The notes beneath the pieces are model-generated. The model was not told where the DNA came from, made no database searches, and saw nothing but the letters and a program-made list of their open reading frames with translations. 64,000 bases of DNA from Lentinula raphanica (Eukaryota > Basidiomycota > Agaricomycetes > Agaricales > Omphalotaceae), in the NCBI GenBank assembly GCA_027919835.1, contig JANVFP010000003.1:1302001-1366000 (forward strand), read 5' to 3'. Below are positions 1 to 12,769 of the stretch, piece after piece. The position numbers were made by a program, and so were the translations under genes. Every line of letters begins with the position of its first letter. The first letter of the stretch is position 1.

Positions 1-1362
1 CGTATGAGAAATTCGGCGAGAAACTGGTAGGTGCAGAACCGGCTGAGGTATGCTCATGTCCAACGGAGTTCGTGCGAAGTTCCGGCGTGGAGGTTGCAAG
101 CGGGAGCAAGAATGGTGGTTCTGACGAGGCCCTTCCGTTGGTCAAGCTGAGGAATGAAGGGTTGTGACGGAGAAGGGTCGAAGGCTGAAGGTCGCTTCGT
201 TGAAAAGTTGCCGCTGTTGGAGTCTGAAATATACAAGAGACGTCAGAAAAACAGAAGGTAAGAACCTTAGTCGTAAACGCACAATATCGAGACTATCAAT
301 TCCTGCACAAATCGCAGCATCCGCATCCGAATGGGGAGAGTAGTACGTAGGATGCGACGGAGAGAATGAAGGTGCGTCGAACGAGGAGCCTGAGGAAATA
401 ACCGAACCATTGCAAGACGAATTAGATGAAGTGGAAGGTGGTCTAGTGATCGGATATTGGTTCGCGAAGACATTGTACGGCTGGCTTTCGGAATAGTGAG
501 GGTAGCTGGGGTTGGGAAAGACTGGCGGGAGACTGCCATCGCCTACAGAGCTGGAAGCTGTAGAGGACGAGAAGGGAGATGTCGATGGCGTGAAACTTGC
601 AAGAGCGCGATCGTCAGATAGTGACTCCAACTCTGAGTCAGGCTCGCTTTTCGACAGGAGATGGTCCTTAGTCCTGAGTTTTTTACGGCGTGAAGGAGTG
701 GCAGCAGGTCCATAGACGTGAGTCCACTTCTCCCTGAGTTCTCGAACGCGATCCTTGTCGGTCCTGGCTGACTGTTCCGCGTCTTTCTTCGATTTTCGTC
801 CGGTGCCTCGAGTGACAGGAGCGAACTTGTAGTTTGGATACTTCAACTGGTGCTCTCTCATGCGTCTCGCCGCCTCGTCATGCCAGACTTGCTTTTCCTC
901 GGGCGACATCAAGTTCCAGCATTCGCCGGCCACTTTGCTCAACTGCTGTTGGCGCCTCTCCGCCGTCGCAGGTATCGCTTTCGTCTTGAGCATATTCGAT
1001 CGGAAGAGCATGAAAGCATTCGGAGGTCGAGGAATACGTGGTGGGGCATCAGTGACGGGGAGTTCCTCTGTATCCACTGGCATAGAGGCAAATGAATATG
1101 TATTGATCGAAGACTGATCGGAATGAGGATGAGGGCTGGGTGGCCGATAGAATTCCGGAAGTGTGTAGCGAGATATCCTCACTTCTGGGAGAGAGATGGG
1201 ACTGGAAACACGGTTCGAGTCCGGAGAGAACGATTCAAAGGGCCTGGAAGGGGATGCGGAATGCAAAGAGAAGTATGAAAAATGGGTTTCTAGCAGGGAC
1301 CAAATGAACATTTGCGTAGAGACTGACGAGAAAGGTAATGAACGCTCACGATTATGGTTCAT
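1..1362 (-). CDS. HMG-box transcription factor (MATA_HMG type), C-terminus off window
   Basis: Probable sequence-specific nuclear regulator. From the ATG at 1362 the protein opens with a Ser/Pro-rich tail of about 110 residues, then an HMG box at about residues 111-181 starting PRPPNAFMLFR and containing the W-N-L-M-S-P-E-E-K core and the end K-Y-P-N-Y-K-F. A basic stretch follows (RGTGRKSKK), then a long low-complexity Ser/Pro/Tyr region. An intron at 224-282 (GTGCGT...TTTCAG, 59 nt) restores an open frame that runs through the left edge, so the 3' end is missing. The box resembles fungal mating-type, Prf1 or Ste11-like HMG regulators, but which subgroup is unresolved. An in-frame Met at about residue 94, just before the box, is an alternative start. 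Confidence 0.85.
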
Positions 1363-1445
1363 CTCTTAGAAACTCTTGCGCGTTCAAGTCGTGATAATGA
1401 AGGTGGAAGTGGAAATCGTGTACATGAAGGTCATACTTGCTCTTT

Positions 1446-1456
1446 CTTTATAAAAG
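1446..1456 (-). promoter_or_regulatory. possible TATA element of the HMG-box gene
   Basis: The near-palindrome CTTTATAAAAG reads TATAAAG on the minus strand, about 85 nt upstream of the HMG-box ATG. Position and sequence fit a fungal TATA box. Because it is near-palindromic it could serve either strand. No transcript start can be seen. Confidence 0.3.
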
Positions 1457-3060
1457 CCCACTCACATGGATGGACCTTATCGGATTCATCTGTCGCGTTC
1501 CCGAATATTTCTTTCACCTTCAGCACGAGGCGAACACATCAATGGGAAGACACTTGGACGCGTTCTGTCTTTTGATCACGTGGCCCCGACAACATAGCAA
1601 GCGCGGAAACTCCCTTGAACACGTTGCGCGCCATCAACTCATGTTGATGGATTGCGACAAAGCAGAGGGACCGGCAGGGACCAGTCGTTCACAGCCTAAG
1701 GTGCAACGAGGTTTAAAACGAGGCAGATCATCTTCAACTGGCTGTTCGCTGCGACTCCGAGAAAAGTTCCGCAAGTCGTCTGTTGTCCATCTACCATCGC
1801 TCAGAAAACAGTCATTCATAGCCACGGTTTAGCAGATCAGGACATAGAACCTCCAGAGTTGAAATCAGATAAAGAGGTAGTGCTCAACGTCGGGACTCGG
1901 GAGCCCGGAGAGAGTGACGGCGTGAGAACTGGTGCGACTTACTAAGCAAGCGCTGTTTAGGCGCCCTGATCTGCACTTAGGCCTTCGTACCACGTAGAAG
2001 TAAATCTTGTCACTCCTGCCTGCCCAATCAATCATGAAGTCAGCAGCGCAGGCCATTTTCTCACCTACAGTCTCTATAAACTGGCAAAACAACTCATTGT
2101 CAGCTGCACACCTGCGTGGAGATCGTAGTACCAAGCCTTCCCCAGCGAACATACACTTTCGGAGGACAGGACCTCGATACTTTCTCAAATGAGCTTGACA
2201 TTAGCGGCCTGACAGCAATAGCCATTTCAACTTGAAGGATCTATCAACTCTTTACGTCTGCAGCGCGTTGATCAAAGGTCAAGTTTGGTCGGAAGTCCGC
2301 ATGAAAAGCTCTCTCTGAACTGGTACGGATTTGCTGTATGATATTGGCAGGAATAATCAGCTGCTCTCGTAGACCAACGAATCTCACGAACATTCCAGGA
2401 CTAAGTATTCTATGTTTATGTTGGCGCTTCTGGGATGCGTGGTAGGCTGTCTTCCATCATGGTGAATCACTATCTGACATCTTTCTCCGAAGTACGACTT
2501 CCAGAATACAATCGCAATCGGATCTCGAGGCTTGATTCAACTTAGATGTTCTCTGTGTATGGCTCCACTGGGGCTGGCAGCATTGAATTGAACGGGCCAG
2601 TGATATTATTGTCCTCAGCGGACGAAATTTGGAACAACTGCTAGCAGATTTGATTGTTGAGTACGTACTTTGTTATACTGTGCCTATTGACTGCCTAACA
2701 AGCTTCAGGCATCTGCTTCAAAGTTTCCCTACTTCCAGCTCTTACTCGTAGAATCGGAACCACATAAAGCAAATCGAGGCAGAACAGTAACAAGTTGTCG
2801 AATGATTGTCTCTCATCGTTCGGATAGTGCAATCGATCTCTCTTTGGCATAAGCTTGGCGGAAGTTCGGCCGTTACGATTGCGAGGAAACACCGCGCTGA
2901 AATATGAGCGCAGAAGATGAACATCGTCAACGATGTAAACTACATCAGCTGATTATTTTTTGAGACCATGAGGATCCATGGGCCAATTTCCGTGCTTTCC
3001 CCCGTATTACGACTCGACTGGAAACGGCAGTGTATTCACACTATTGAAAGCTCGATTTTG
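1457..3060. other. intergenic region without a supported gene
   Basis: About 1.6 kb between the divergently transcribed HMG-box and esterase genes. Short open frames exist on both strands, but none has a good ATG context, family motif or splice-consistent extension. It probably holds the two promoters. Confidence 0.5.
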
Positions 3061-3068
3061 TATAAAAA
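3061..3068 (+). promoter_or_regulatory. TATA box of the CE1 esterase gene
   Basis: TATAAAAA begins 67 nt upstream of the esterase ATG, a normal fungal spacing, and is followed by a pyrimidine-rich stretch leading to the start codon. Confidence 0.55.
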
Positions 3069-3127
3069 TGGGCTGTTCGTAGTGTTATGTCGAGTCGTGG
3101 ATTGTTCACCCTCAGCTACCCTCAACC

Positions 3128-4519
3128 ATGTACTGCCGCAGAATACTACTCCCTGCTCTGTCCCTTCTTTTTTCTTCCTTGGTCAACGCCGCGACACAAC
3201 AACTGGTCCAGGTCACTGCTGATATAGGACCCAACCCCAACAATGTGGGCATGTTCGTTTACAAGCCTGCGAAGCTGGCCTCTCCGCTTCCACTCATTGT
3301 CGCCATTCACGAGTGTACTGCGTCGGCGACAATATACTTCGAAAGTACCCAGTACGCGACCCTCGCGGATCAGTACGGATTCATGGTCGTATACCCCAAC
3401 TCCCCACGTTCCGGAAGTTGCTTCGACGTTAATACACCACAAACGCTAACCCATAACGGAGGAGGAGATTCTCAGGGAATTGCATCCATGGTCACCTACT
3501 CCATCGCCACCTACGGAGTTGATCCCTCTCTGGTGTATGTCACCGGGACGTCTTCTGGAGGTCAGAAGGGTTTCGTCTTTTTTTACATATGTGTTGACCC
3601 ATAGTATTTTTGGTTTGTCTTTCTAATACTAACAGCTATGATGACGAACGTCATGGCCGGTTCATATCCTGAACTATTCCAAGCTGCTTCGGTGTACTCT
3701 GGTGTAGCATTTGGATGCTTCGCAGGTGCCAGCTCATGGAACACTCAATGTGCAGAAGGGGAACTCATCCAGACCCCTCAACAATGGGTGCGTAATTTTC
3801 TGATTCAAAAGGAGAAGTATTCGCTGAAATGCCTGACACTGATAGGGACAAGAAGTTTTCAACGCCTATCCCGGATACACCGGCTCCCGCCCTAAGATGA
3901 TGTTATGGCACGGTACTGCGTAAGTGACTCTTCTAAAAGAAGCCCAAGAGATCATCAGTTCAACATAATCAATAGCGACGAGACCCTTCTGTACCCCAAC
4001 TATGGCGAAGAAATCAAGCAATGGACGGATGTTTTCGGACTTTCTCAGACTCCAACTACTACCACGCAAAATGATCCTCAATCGGGATACACCATGACTA
4101 CTTATGGCACTGAAGTTGTCGGCTACTCTGCTGCAGGCGTCGGCCACACCGTCCCAGTTCATGAGACCATTGACTTGGCTTGGTTCGGCATAACGTATGT
4201 GCTTTCACTGTCAGCATTTATTGCATTCGTTCAACATGGAATGAAAATTTGTAGCGGGTCTACCAGCACTGGAACTGGCACCGGTACTGGGACTGGTACT
4301 GGAACTGGCACGGGAACTGGAACTGGAACTGGCACTGGTACCGGAACCGCCGCTGAGTGGGGACAATGGTAAGATATTACTTCAACAAAGGACACATCAT
4401 GCAACTCATCAATCTTCTTCGAATTCAGTGGTGGAATCGGATGGACTGGAGCAACAGCCTGCGCCTCCGGGACCACTTGCACTGTGGTCAATGCTTATTA
4501 CAGCCAGTGTCTGCCATGA
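3128..4519 (+). CDS. Secreted CE1 esterase with CBM1 (acetylxylan/feruloyl esterase type)
   Basis: Six exons (3128-3560, 3636-3787, 3846-3919, 3976-4194, 4255-4368, 4429-4519) give 360 aa. A signal peptide (about residues 1-21) is followed by the PHB-depolymerase/CE1 alpha/beta-hydrolase fold. The catalytic triad is visible: Ser142 in GTSSG (its GxSxG spans an exon junction), Asp221 in W-H-G-T-A-D, and His277 in GVGHTVP. A Thr-Gly repeat linker joins a C-terminal CBM1 with four cysteines (start WGQCGGIGWTG, end YYSQCLP) that binds cellulose. Family knowledge: such enzymes remove acetyl or feruloyl esters from xylan; the sequence alone does not choose between the two. Introns are 56-75 nt and one carries a consensus-like branch region CTAATACTAACAG. 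Transcription is likely driven by the TATA box 67 nt upstream. Confidence 0.9.
4264..4350 (+). repeat. 6-bp (ACTGGN) minisatellite coding a Thr-Gly linker
   Basis: About fourteen tandem hexamers of the form ACTGG(A/C/T) encode an uninterrupted Thr-Gly ladder between catalytic domain and CBM1. Third positions vary while the amino acids do not, so copy-number change keeps the frame. Confidence 0.8.
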
Positions 4520-4671
4520 AAGGAGTAACATAAACATTATGTATCGAATGACTGTGGGTTTCGCTAGGCAATGAAATGAGTATTATAATAGTGGCCGTCA
4601 ATATCGATGAGAGGACAGGTATCAAAGATGTAAGTGAGAATCCAGAAAATCCCAAATGCCCAGGTTATCTT

Positions 4672-6412
4672 TCAGATTACCTGGTGACGACGTAGGGAGA
4701 GTGTTCTGCTGAGACCAAAGACCGAGAATGAACGCCGCCGCTTTTTCGGAAGTTCATCTGAGTTTGTTACTTGCGTTCCAAAAAATGAAAGGGGGCGAGG
4801 AAGATTCGACTTGGTAGAATTACTTGCTCCACCGGTATTACTTGGAGAAGGTTGAAGATCTGTAGGTTCCAATCCAACGTTAGGAAACAATGCATAGTCT
4901 CGGACGCGAGTTCCATTCTCGTTGAGCCGAGAGGAGCCGTGACCGCCGTTTTGAATCCGTGATAGATCATCTTGAGTCTTGTCGAAGTCCGTTCTTTGCT
5001 TTTGGTATCTCCAAGATAGACGTTTTGATGAACGTTTTGAGGTTGCTCCGCGCGCAGAAGGGTCAATAGAGGATCGTTGGCTTTTGCGGTCAGTTGTGAA
5101 TACACCCTCTACGATCTGAGAGAAGCGTCTTGAAACGCGTTTCAGGGGTTTCTCCTTCTTTATTTCAGTATCTTGACTCGAAGTATCTTCGGTTCTCTCG
5201 ACCTGCCAGCCTCTCTTTCCGTACCACTTTCGACAACGATCCCATTGAGCTTGACACTGATCACATGGATTAACAGGTCGGTGAATCATGTCAGTCGAGC
5301 CAGTGACATCGAAAGAGAATCCAAAGCCACAAGAAGTACAACGTGGAAGTGGAGGCATGGGAGTGGGGGGTTCGAGAAGAACGTTGTGCGACTGTGAGCG
5401 ACGTGGAGGTGTCCGGGGTATTGAGGGGAATGTTAGAGATTGATCTGATGCGTTTGCCAGAGGGATGGGTTCGGGGAAGGTTGAGGCATCTTCCATCACG
5501 GGAGTTGGAAAGGTCAGTGTGAGGGAAGGAGGAGAGAGAAGATCTGCGTGGGTATCGCTCTGTGTGTGACCATGCGTGCCGGCTGACACTATTTTCAGAT
5601 CAATAAGCTAGTTTTCAGGACCTCATGTCAATTGGTCGACTTACAGAACACATCTTCAGAATCTACGGCTTTAAGAGCATATGATAATTGTCGTGGCCGG
5701 ACGCGTTTGGGATCAGTTACTACGCTTTCCGCATCAGCAGTATCGATCTGTGGCTGAATGTTATTCAGGATAGTGAGTTCGATATCAGCATGGACCAAGC
5801 AACAAACCTCGCATTCATCTGCGGTATCGAAAATAGGTTCTGGTTCCCAGTCTGCATCGTCGAATGCGAACTCTGAGGACGCATGACTTTCATTCATACG
5901 ACCCAATATCGGAGAATCGCTATATAATGCTAGAATATCGTCCATCTCTTCGAAAGTGCAGGAGTTCTCCATGATAGGCGAGAGTTCAAATGCAGGTGGG
6001 AACATGTCAGAGTGAGCTTGAGATATGCGATTTTGAGGCCTTGAGGACAACGATACCGGTGAAGATAAATGCATAGGAATTGACGAGTATGTGCCGTCAT
6101 GATCTGAAGCATCGAATGAAGAGCAAGAATCGGAGACAGACAAGTCCAGTTCATGTGTTGATGTTCTTTTGGCCGTGTCAAGATTTTGGAGGGATTCGAC
6201 TCCAGATTGGAACTCGTTCGCCTATGTATGATAACTACTCTAACAAGTTGAGGACTGTCGAAGGATGCACTGACCGTATAAAAACTGCCGGGAGCAGCTG
6301 TATGGTCCAGACCATTAGCGGAACTTGAAGAAGTGATTCTCTTTTGGGTCCTTCGAAGTCGCTTCTCGTTGGGCGGCAAGGGCTTTTGGAAATCTTGGGA
6401 TGCAAAAGGCAT
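4672..6412 (-). CDS. Hypothetical protein with paired CxxC motifs
   Basis: Three exons (6275-6412, 5645-6221, 4672-5588) join in phase to 543 aa from the ATG at 6412. Both introns are GT-AG (GTCAGT...CATAG, 53 nt; GTAAGT...AATAG, 56 nt). The frame stays open upstream to an acceptor-like CAG near 6518, so a further 5' exon is possible. The only recognisable element is a cysteine cluster early in the last exon, C-T-S-C-G-F-G-F followed by C-D-Q-C and a further C within a Trp/Tyr-rich stretch, which suggests a zinc knuckle. The rest is Ser/Pro-rich, acidic in the middle and Arg/Ser-rich at the end. No transmembrane segment or signal peptide. I do not recognise a family. A nuclear or signalling protein is possible but unproven. 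Confidence 0.6.
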
Positions 6413-7308
6413 GTCTGAGAGTTTGGGAATTCTTGAGAACAACGAAGAGTTCCAGGAATCCGTATGTCTTGCGGTTTTGAATGTAGACGATGATGAACAG
6501 GGTAATGGCGATTCCTGAACGCAAATCAGTGAATACACAAACCTACACAAACGTAAAATTCTGTTTAAAGTGAGCTTACAAGAAAAGACGTTGCAATAGC
6601 GGTCAATAACTCATGCCCAGTTGATTGAGCATTCGGTGAGCAGCTCTATAGGCAATCGTCATTCCTTACTAGTGGCTAGAGGTTGAAGTAAGATCATACC
6701 GATAGATCATAGGGACAGCTGCATGAGCAGCAACACGTTGAAACTCTATCAGAGCGAGACCGGATACTGCAAATACTATTGGTAGATGTTAGCCCTCTTA
6801 TCGGTCTGCTACCGAGGCGAGGGGTTCCGTCGACTTTTGTCATAGAGACATTGAAATTAGAGACTGAATACAGCAGTTCCTCAGCACACTTGAGGTCGCC
6901 AAAATGAAGCAGCATACATGAGGATTTGGGATGATTGTAAGCTCTGAACACGGTTGCGGTATAGTAAATCGGATCTGGTTGTGATGGAGTTACCCTAAAG
7001 GACTGATAGCTTAACGTTCAGTGTCAGTTCGTAGTGAGTACAGTTTAGGACTCACAGGTTTTGGTAGAACTATGGTTAAGATTGATTGAAGAGCCGAATG
7101 GAACATGGTGAAGGTAACGCTCAAAGACGCGCTCGAGCGTCTAATGAGCGCCATCTTCATGAAATACCCAAAAAGGTAATTGTCATCCTCACCACTTAAC
7201 TTATCACTTCACCAAACTTTTTTGACTGCCCTGCCTGAGCCTGAACGTCTCTTCGGCTGCTTCTGGGTCCTTGAGCCGCTGCGCTTTCGATTTCTCTGAT
7301 ATCACAGA
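6413..7308. other. divergent intergenic region
   Basis: About 0.9 kb between the CxxC protein and VID21. A short 5' exon of the CxxC gene may lie near 6518-6600. No other coding signal is supported. CT-rich DNA precedes the VID21 ATG. Confidence 0.4.
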
Positions 7309-10300
7309 ATGTCCGAAGATGCTCTCGAATCTCTAGTGGAACAACGTATTGCACAGTTGGCGTGAGTTATATGTATTCTGTGTAGACCAAATCATCGCTC
7401 ACGATTATGCATAACATAGGGAAATATCTCAAAAACGTAACACGCTTCTTCGCGAAATGTATAGGATGATGCGGAAACGAAGCAATGTATGGGCCACAGT
7501 AACCATAGATGATGAGGACGAAGACGATTTGCATGTCTTTCTCAAGGAACACGATCTCGAGGAACAGTGCGTTGACTATGTATATGCTGGCTTTGAACCT
7601 TACACTCACATCTTACCTAGTCCAGACACGGGTTTCATCAGTCAATTATCCGAAAACGACCTTTTCAATCTCGTTCCTCCTCTAGAATCGCATCTGTCGA
7701 CCCCTCCTGAATCTGCCGATGAAGCTCGACGAAGCCAATCCCAATCTCCTTTATCTGGAAGAGACATTGTTGAAAGTACTCCAGTGATATCTGCCCAAGT
7801 TACTGCTGCCGAAGGTTCAGATTCTGAGGATGAATTAGACATCATACAGCCCTCCTCGTCTCCCATGTTATCTAAAACAGGCGCGGTGTCCATCACGGAT
7901 TACAACCAGAACGTCTCAACTGGCACTTCCACGGAATTGTCTGGAACTCCTCACGAAGAGTTTGCTCATCAGGATACACTACATACATCAAATACTGATG
8001 CTGAAGACCAGAATCATGATCATTCAATGGAAAGAGAGTCCGTAATGGTGGATGTCATGGACGTCGATAAACCGGCCGTGCTTCCAACATCTTTCAACTC
8101 GTCGAGTGCGCGTGACCACTCACTTCCGAACCAACCTCAAGTTGACGTTGATTCGCTAGAGATGGATATCGACTCAGAATCTTCTCGGATAGTGAATGAC
8201 CTTGATGGAACGGGAAATTCGCACGTTACTCGACCTACTTCAGATCTTAGTACATTGTTCCGAAGCACCCCATTGGAATCTCCGAGCTATTCTCGACACT
8301 TTGCGCGCAGGGATGATGGCACACCAGAACCATTCATCAACGACACCGGACTTCCATCGTCGTCGCCAGTATTCATCCCTATCCCTTCCACTTCCTTCCA
8401 TGGCAGCGACGGTGCTTTCAATTTCTCCACCGTGTCACTAGATCCTCCGCCTTCACCTCCTGTATCTCCTGCACAAATGCGTCATCAGTTGAACTTTCAC
8501 TATACGCTTCCACCTCTCGACACACTCCCCGCCGACTTCAGAACAAAGAACAAGAAAGTCAAACAGAAGAAAAAGGATAAAGAGAGGGATAAAGGAGATG
8601 GCAAAAAGGATAGGGAAGCAAAGGATGATTGGGTCCCCTGGGGATTAAACCGATGGAATGCCACTATCAGGACGAATCCTGTTTATAAAAGAGTTGCAAG
8701 AGCCACGAAATGTCTGAGTACTCGAGATTGGACTGTGCGTATATTACACACACAGAAGATCATGATCATTCAGACAACGTCATTTACAGGTTGCGATGAC
8801 TGAACTCAAGGTGATACGGGCTGTAGACCGAGTCGAGTTATTGAAACAAGGACGCTGGAGTTTTAGGCAGCCAAAGAAGCAACGTACATCTGGAGGAATA
8901 ACGAAGACACACTGGGACTATCTCATGGATGAAATGGTGAGTCACTCAGAGACCGTTGAACTTCCCATACTGAATCTTTGCATACTAGAAATGGATGCGT
9001 ACAGATTTCAGAGAGGAGCGTAAATGGAAAATGGCTCTTGCATACAATTTGTCTACGTCTGTCTTGGAGTGGCACGCTGCAGGTACTCAAGAAAAGCGGT
9101 TGAAGCGTGGAATATGCGTTCACTGGAAGCCTCCGCGACAACATGCCACGAAAGACCATGTCATTGAAGACGCAGCTGATCCTTCGACCGATCCTCTGGG
9201 AATGGAGACTCCAACTCCTTCAGGTCCTACACGGCCTTCGTCGGCTTTATTGAATTTGGATTATGGCTCAGACGACGAAGATGACGATGATCAGGAAAGA
9301 GATGCGGACGATGCCCTCGACACACCTGCCGTGATCGAAGACTCTCTCATAGACATGAACTCGAACACATATGGGGATAATATAGGTTTCAAAGATTTAC
9401 AGCCTAAAACCGAAGAAATTGAAGATAATTCTCTTCTCCAGAGTGAAGGCATGGACGTTGACCAGCCTGCGCCTTCGGAACTCGAGGCTGCCACACAATC
9501 CGAACACGATGCTAGAGCGGAACAGACCTCAGATACCGCCTTGAAGTCTACGTCCGATGATCCTATGCTCTTGTCCATGTCCATGTCCACCTCCTTCTCC
9601 TCTGAACGCTCCTCGATTCCACAGTCGAAATCCTCCAAGATTAATCTGTATGCACCTCTTCGCGAAAGAATCGCGCATTCAGACATCGACAAACTCTTCC
9701 TAGACTTCGACGATTTCTCCATCACTACCACCGATCCGTCCAGCGAAAATGCAATCGAGTCTCTTCTCCCGCCGTCAGATCTATCTGATGTATTCCCGGA
9801 CTTCCAGCCGTACACTATGTTCGGCCTCGCAGCTTCAACCCCTCCGCCAGTTGACGGCAAGAAGAAATCCGAGAAGAAATCCGACAGAGATGACCCGGTC
9901 AACAAAAGAGTCGATGAAGTGGCATATAGCAAAGTTTATCCTGCCAGCACATTCATGTTTACTAAACCGACTCTCGTCGGGGCTCTGCAACCATCTAAAC
10001 ATCTCAGAGAAGGTCGATGGGTTGATTTAGACCAGTCCCCAATTTCCATCGAATATGAAGCTCCCCAGCCATTTCGCTTGCCCGAAGAATTCAATCAAGG
10101 TACAGTTCATTTGTGTGTCATATTCAATGCTACTCAATGTCTGGAAATGTTTCTCTAGGTATTTTTGAACATAAGGTTGCGCCTATCGCAATTACAACCC
10201 CTGCCGTCCAATCAGTGCCAGCCAATGCTTCGATCTCGTCCCCTGTCGCGAAGTTCAAAGAGCCTCCAAAAAGGGCGATTGAGCATCTATGGAGTGCTAG

Positions 10301-11871
10301 TGACGATCTTCTCCTGAAGTCCCTTGCAGAAAAGTATCCCAACAACTGGGCTCTTGTTTCCGAATGCTATAACGCTTCCCGAGTGACTATCAAACTGGAT
10401 TGGCGTACACCAAAGGATTGTCAGGAGCGGTGGAGAGAACGATGGAGCCCGGCGGCGACACAGCGACTCCTGGAAACGGAGATCACACCTCTGGAAGGGA
10501 CCCCACCACCCGGTACACCTTCCTTCGCAAACATTGGAAGCAGTAGGGGTGTGAAACGACTCGCAAGTAATAGTATCAGTGCTGCCACTGCTCCTACCAT
10601 CTCAACTGGATCAGGGAGTGAGCCAAAGAAAAGAAGACGCCACGCGATGGTCCAGGACGCTGTTCGTAGATCTATCAAGAAGAGGAATGAAACCGCACAG
10701 AAAAACAATGGTGAGACTCGGTCTTTTCTTCTCGGTTCGCTTTCTCATTACATTTGATGCGTGCCAGTTCGAAAATCTACGACTATGCACGAATCACACA
10801 ATGAAATCTCTAATCTAAACAAAATGTCTCCTTCTGAAATTAGTCGACGAAAAGCAGAACGTGATCTACTACAAGCTCAAGAGTTGCAAGCAGCTAGAAA
10901 TAGAACACTCGCTGGGCCGAACGGCGTTGGACCTCGACCTTCTGTGAGCCATCTCGTTTCCCGTCACTAAAATACACATCTGACATTATCAAAATAGAAC
11001 GGTCAGCAACCGGCTGGGGGACAACCAGGAGGAGGTAATAACGGTCAGCGAGCGTCCGTTTCTGGAGTTCCAGCTCCGGTTGCTCAAATTCGCAGTCAAC
11101 AAGTTCCTATATCCCAACAGCAGCGAGCCGCTACGCCTCTAGTCGCTGGAAACTCACGTATGTCCCCACAACAACAAATGTTAGCTCAGCAGGTGCAGCG
11201 TGCGCAGAGCGCCCTTCAAGGGAATCCAACGCAGGCAGTGACACAGGCCCAAGCTCAGGCTCAAGTTCAAGCTCAACTCGCGTTTTCCCATGCTTTAGCT
11301 CAAGCTCAAGCGGCACATGTAGCCCAGGGTCATTCCACGATTGATGCTCAAACAGCGGCTGCTATACGAGGGAATATACAACAGGCTCTAGCGCAGAATG
11401 GTGTGAATGGGAACGCTCAACTATCGCCGCCGTATACGTCTCGCGATGCTACTTCCTCTCCTGCTCATGCATCCCCACCACGGTCTACGGGTACACCGTC
11501 GAACGGCGCTGTCAATTCCCCTCGTCCTGCTTCTGCACAGGCACATGGGCAAAGTCAATCGCAAGGTGCAACCCAGTCACAGGTCGGAATGTTACAGAAC
11601 GGTCAGCTGGCGGCATTGAATATCCCTCAAGCACGGAATGTCCAGGGACATTATTACCTCCCGAATGTTTCCTCGAGCTATACTCCCGAACAATTCCAAC
11701 AAAACATGATGAGACTGGTATGATCCTCACTTTGATTCTTGTTATCATTAATGAAACTTCGTTTGGCTGAAATGAAACATATAGCAACAAGCTCAACAGC
11801 TCCAGGTGCAACAGTCGCCCCCCTCTCAGCCTTCTCAACCAATGAGTGGTTTTGGACATGAAGGCGATTGA
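7309..11871 (+). CDS. VID21: NuA4 subunit VID21/EAF1 (HSA + SANT/Myb)
   Basis: Eight exons (7309-7361, 7420-8734, 8790-8936, 8989-10099, 10159-10710, 10768-10943, 10998-11717, 11785-11871) give 1386 aa. Family knowledge: Eaf1/Vid21 is the nuclear scaffold that assembles the NuA4 histone H4/H2A acetyltransferase complex. Seen in order: an acidic Ser/Pro-rich N-terminus; a Lys-rich run; an HSA region at about residues 480-545 containing HWDYLMDEMKWMRTDFREER; a long acidic linker; a SANT/Myb-like domain at about residues 913-970 (LWSASDDLLLKSLAEKYPNNW, ending in CQERWRERW); a basic patch with KKRRRH; and a C-terminal Gln/Ala-rich tail, as in other fungal Vid21. Introns are about 50-60 nt and all phases close. 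It is transcribed towards noxA. Confidence 0.9.
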
Positions 11872-12769
11872 GGTCGTTCTTGGATGTGTGCACTTATATA
11901 GTAGTTACCATATCCTCAAGAACACCTCCGACTACGTAGCCAATATAGAAGGTCGATGATCGCAGGATGGTTGTTGGCAGCCTGCAGGCTGAGGTCGTTG
12001 CTGAACAGAACTTGTATCTCACTGATTTTCTTGTCGGTATGGCGATAGGGTAGGGCCTGGTAGGGCGAACCTGCGCACCGTTACTAGTGCTACAGTCTAT
12101 TATAGCAGTCTGCTGCGGAGAACGCAAAATACAATCCTGCGAAACATGAACGCTAATTATAAACCTTACGCAGGCTGTGAGCTACTTATAGTGGCAGCAA
12201 CGTTTGGTACAAATTTGGAAACATGAAGGCAAAACGAATCCTGATTGATGATCGACGATGAACATTGAAGGATGAACGGACTGTTACAGCCTTGCTCAAG
12301 TTCCAAATGGCGGTACGAATGGATTGTTCTCATCAACAGCGGAAGAAAATTGAATCTGATGGCTGATGGAAAAACGCTTCCGAGCCGCGGCAACCAAAAA
12401 CGACAGAACGAGGTTGAGTAAAAACGTCGACGAAAAACCTGAAGCAGAGGATATCCGATAAACTGAGAGCATTGTAGTTCAAGCATTGTCCCAAATTTCC
12501 TTGTAACAAACTCTGATAAAAATGTTTGAACTTTTCAGAACACGGTGGGATCAAAATGACAAGTCTAGACCGAGAAACTATGGAAACTTGAAATGACCCT
12601 GATGATTGATTGTTAGCAGTCAGTTGAATATCAGTTTCACGTCTACCACTTTTCTTTCTTCATCCTTCATCACAGACCAGCCGGACGGTCAATTTTTCCT
12701 CTCCTCTCTTTTCTTTCATATTCTAGTCGTCGTTCCTGTTCTTTGCGCCGGTCGTACACTCTTTTCGCA
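11872..12769. other. intergenic region, VID21 3' end and noxA promoter
   Basis: About 0.9 kb. It contains A/T-rich DNA and, just before noxA, pyrimidine-rich stretches (tttctttcttc near 12650 and cctctcctctcttttctttc near 12700) typical of fungal promoters. Short minus-strand open frames have no family features. Confidence 0.4.

Noticed and set aside
1437..1832. 131-codon plus-strand frame next to the HMG-box gene
   Set aside because: No ATG at its start, no domain or splice support, overlaps the likely promoter.
12166..12486. 106-codon minus-strand frame downstream of VID21
   Set aside because: No motifs, and Phe/Ser/Arg-rich composition typical of a random A/T-rich spacer frame.
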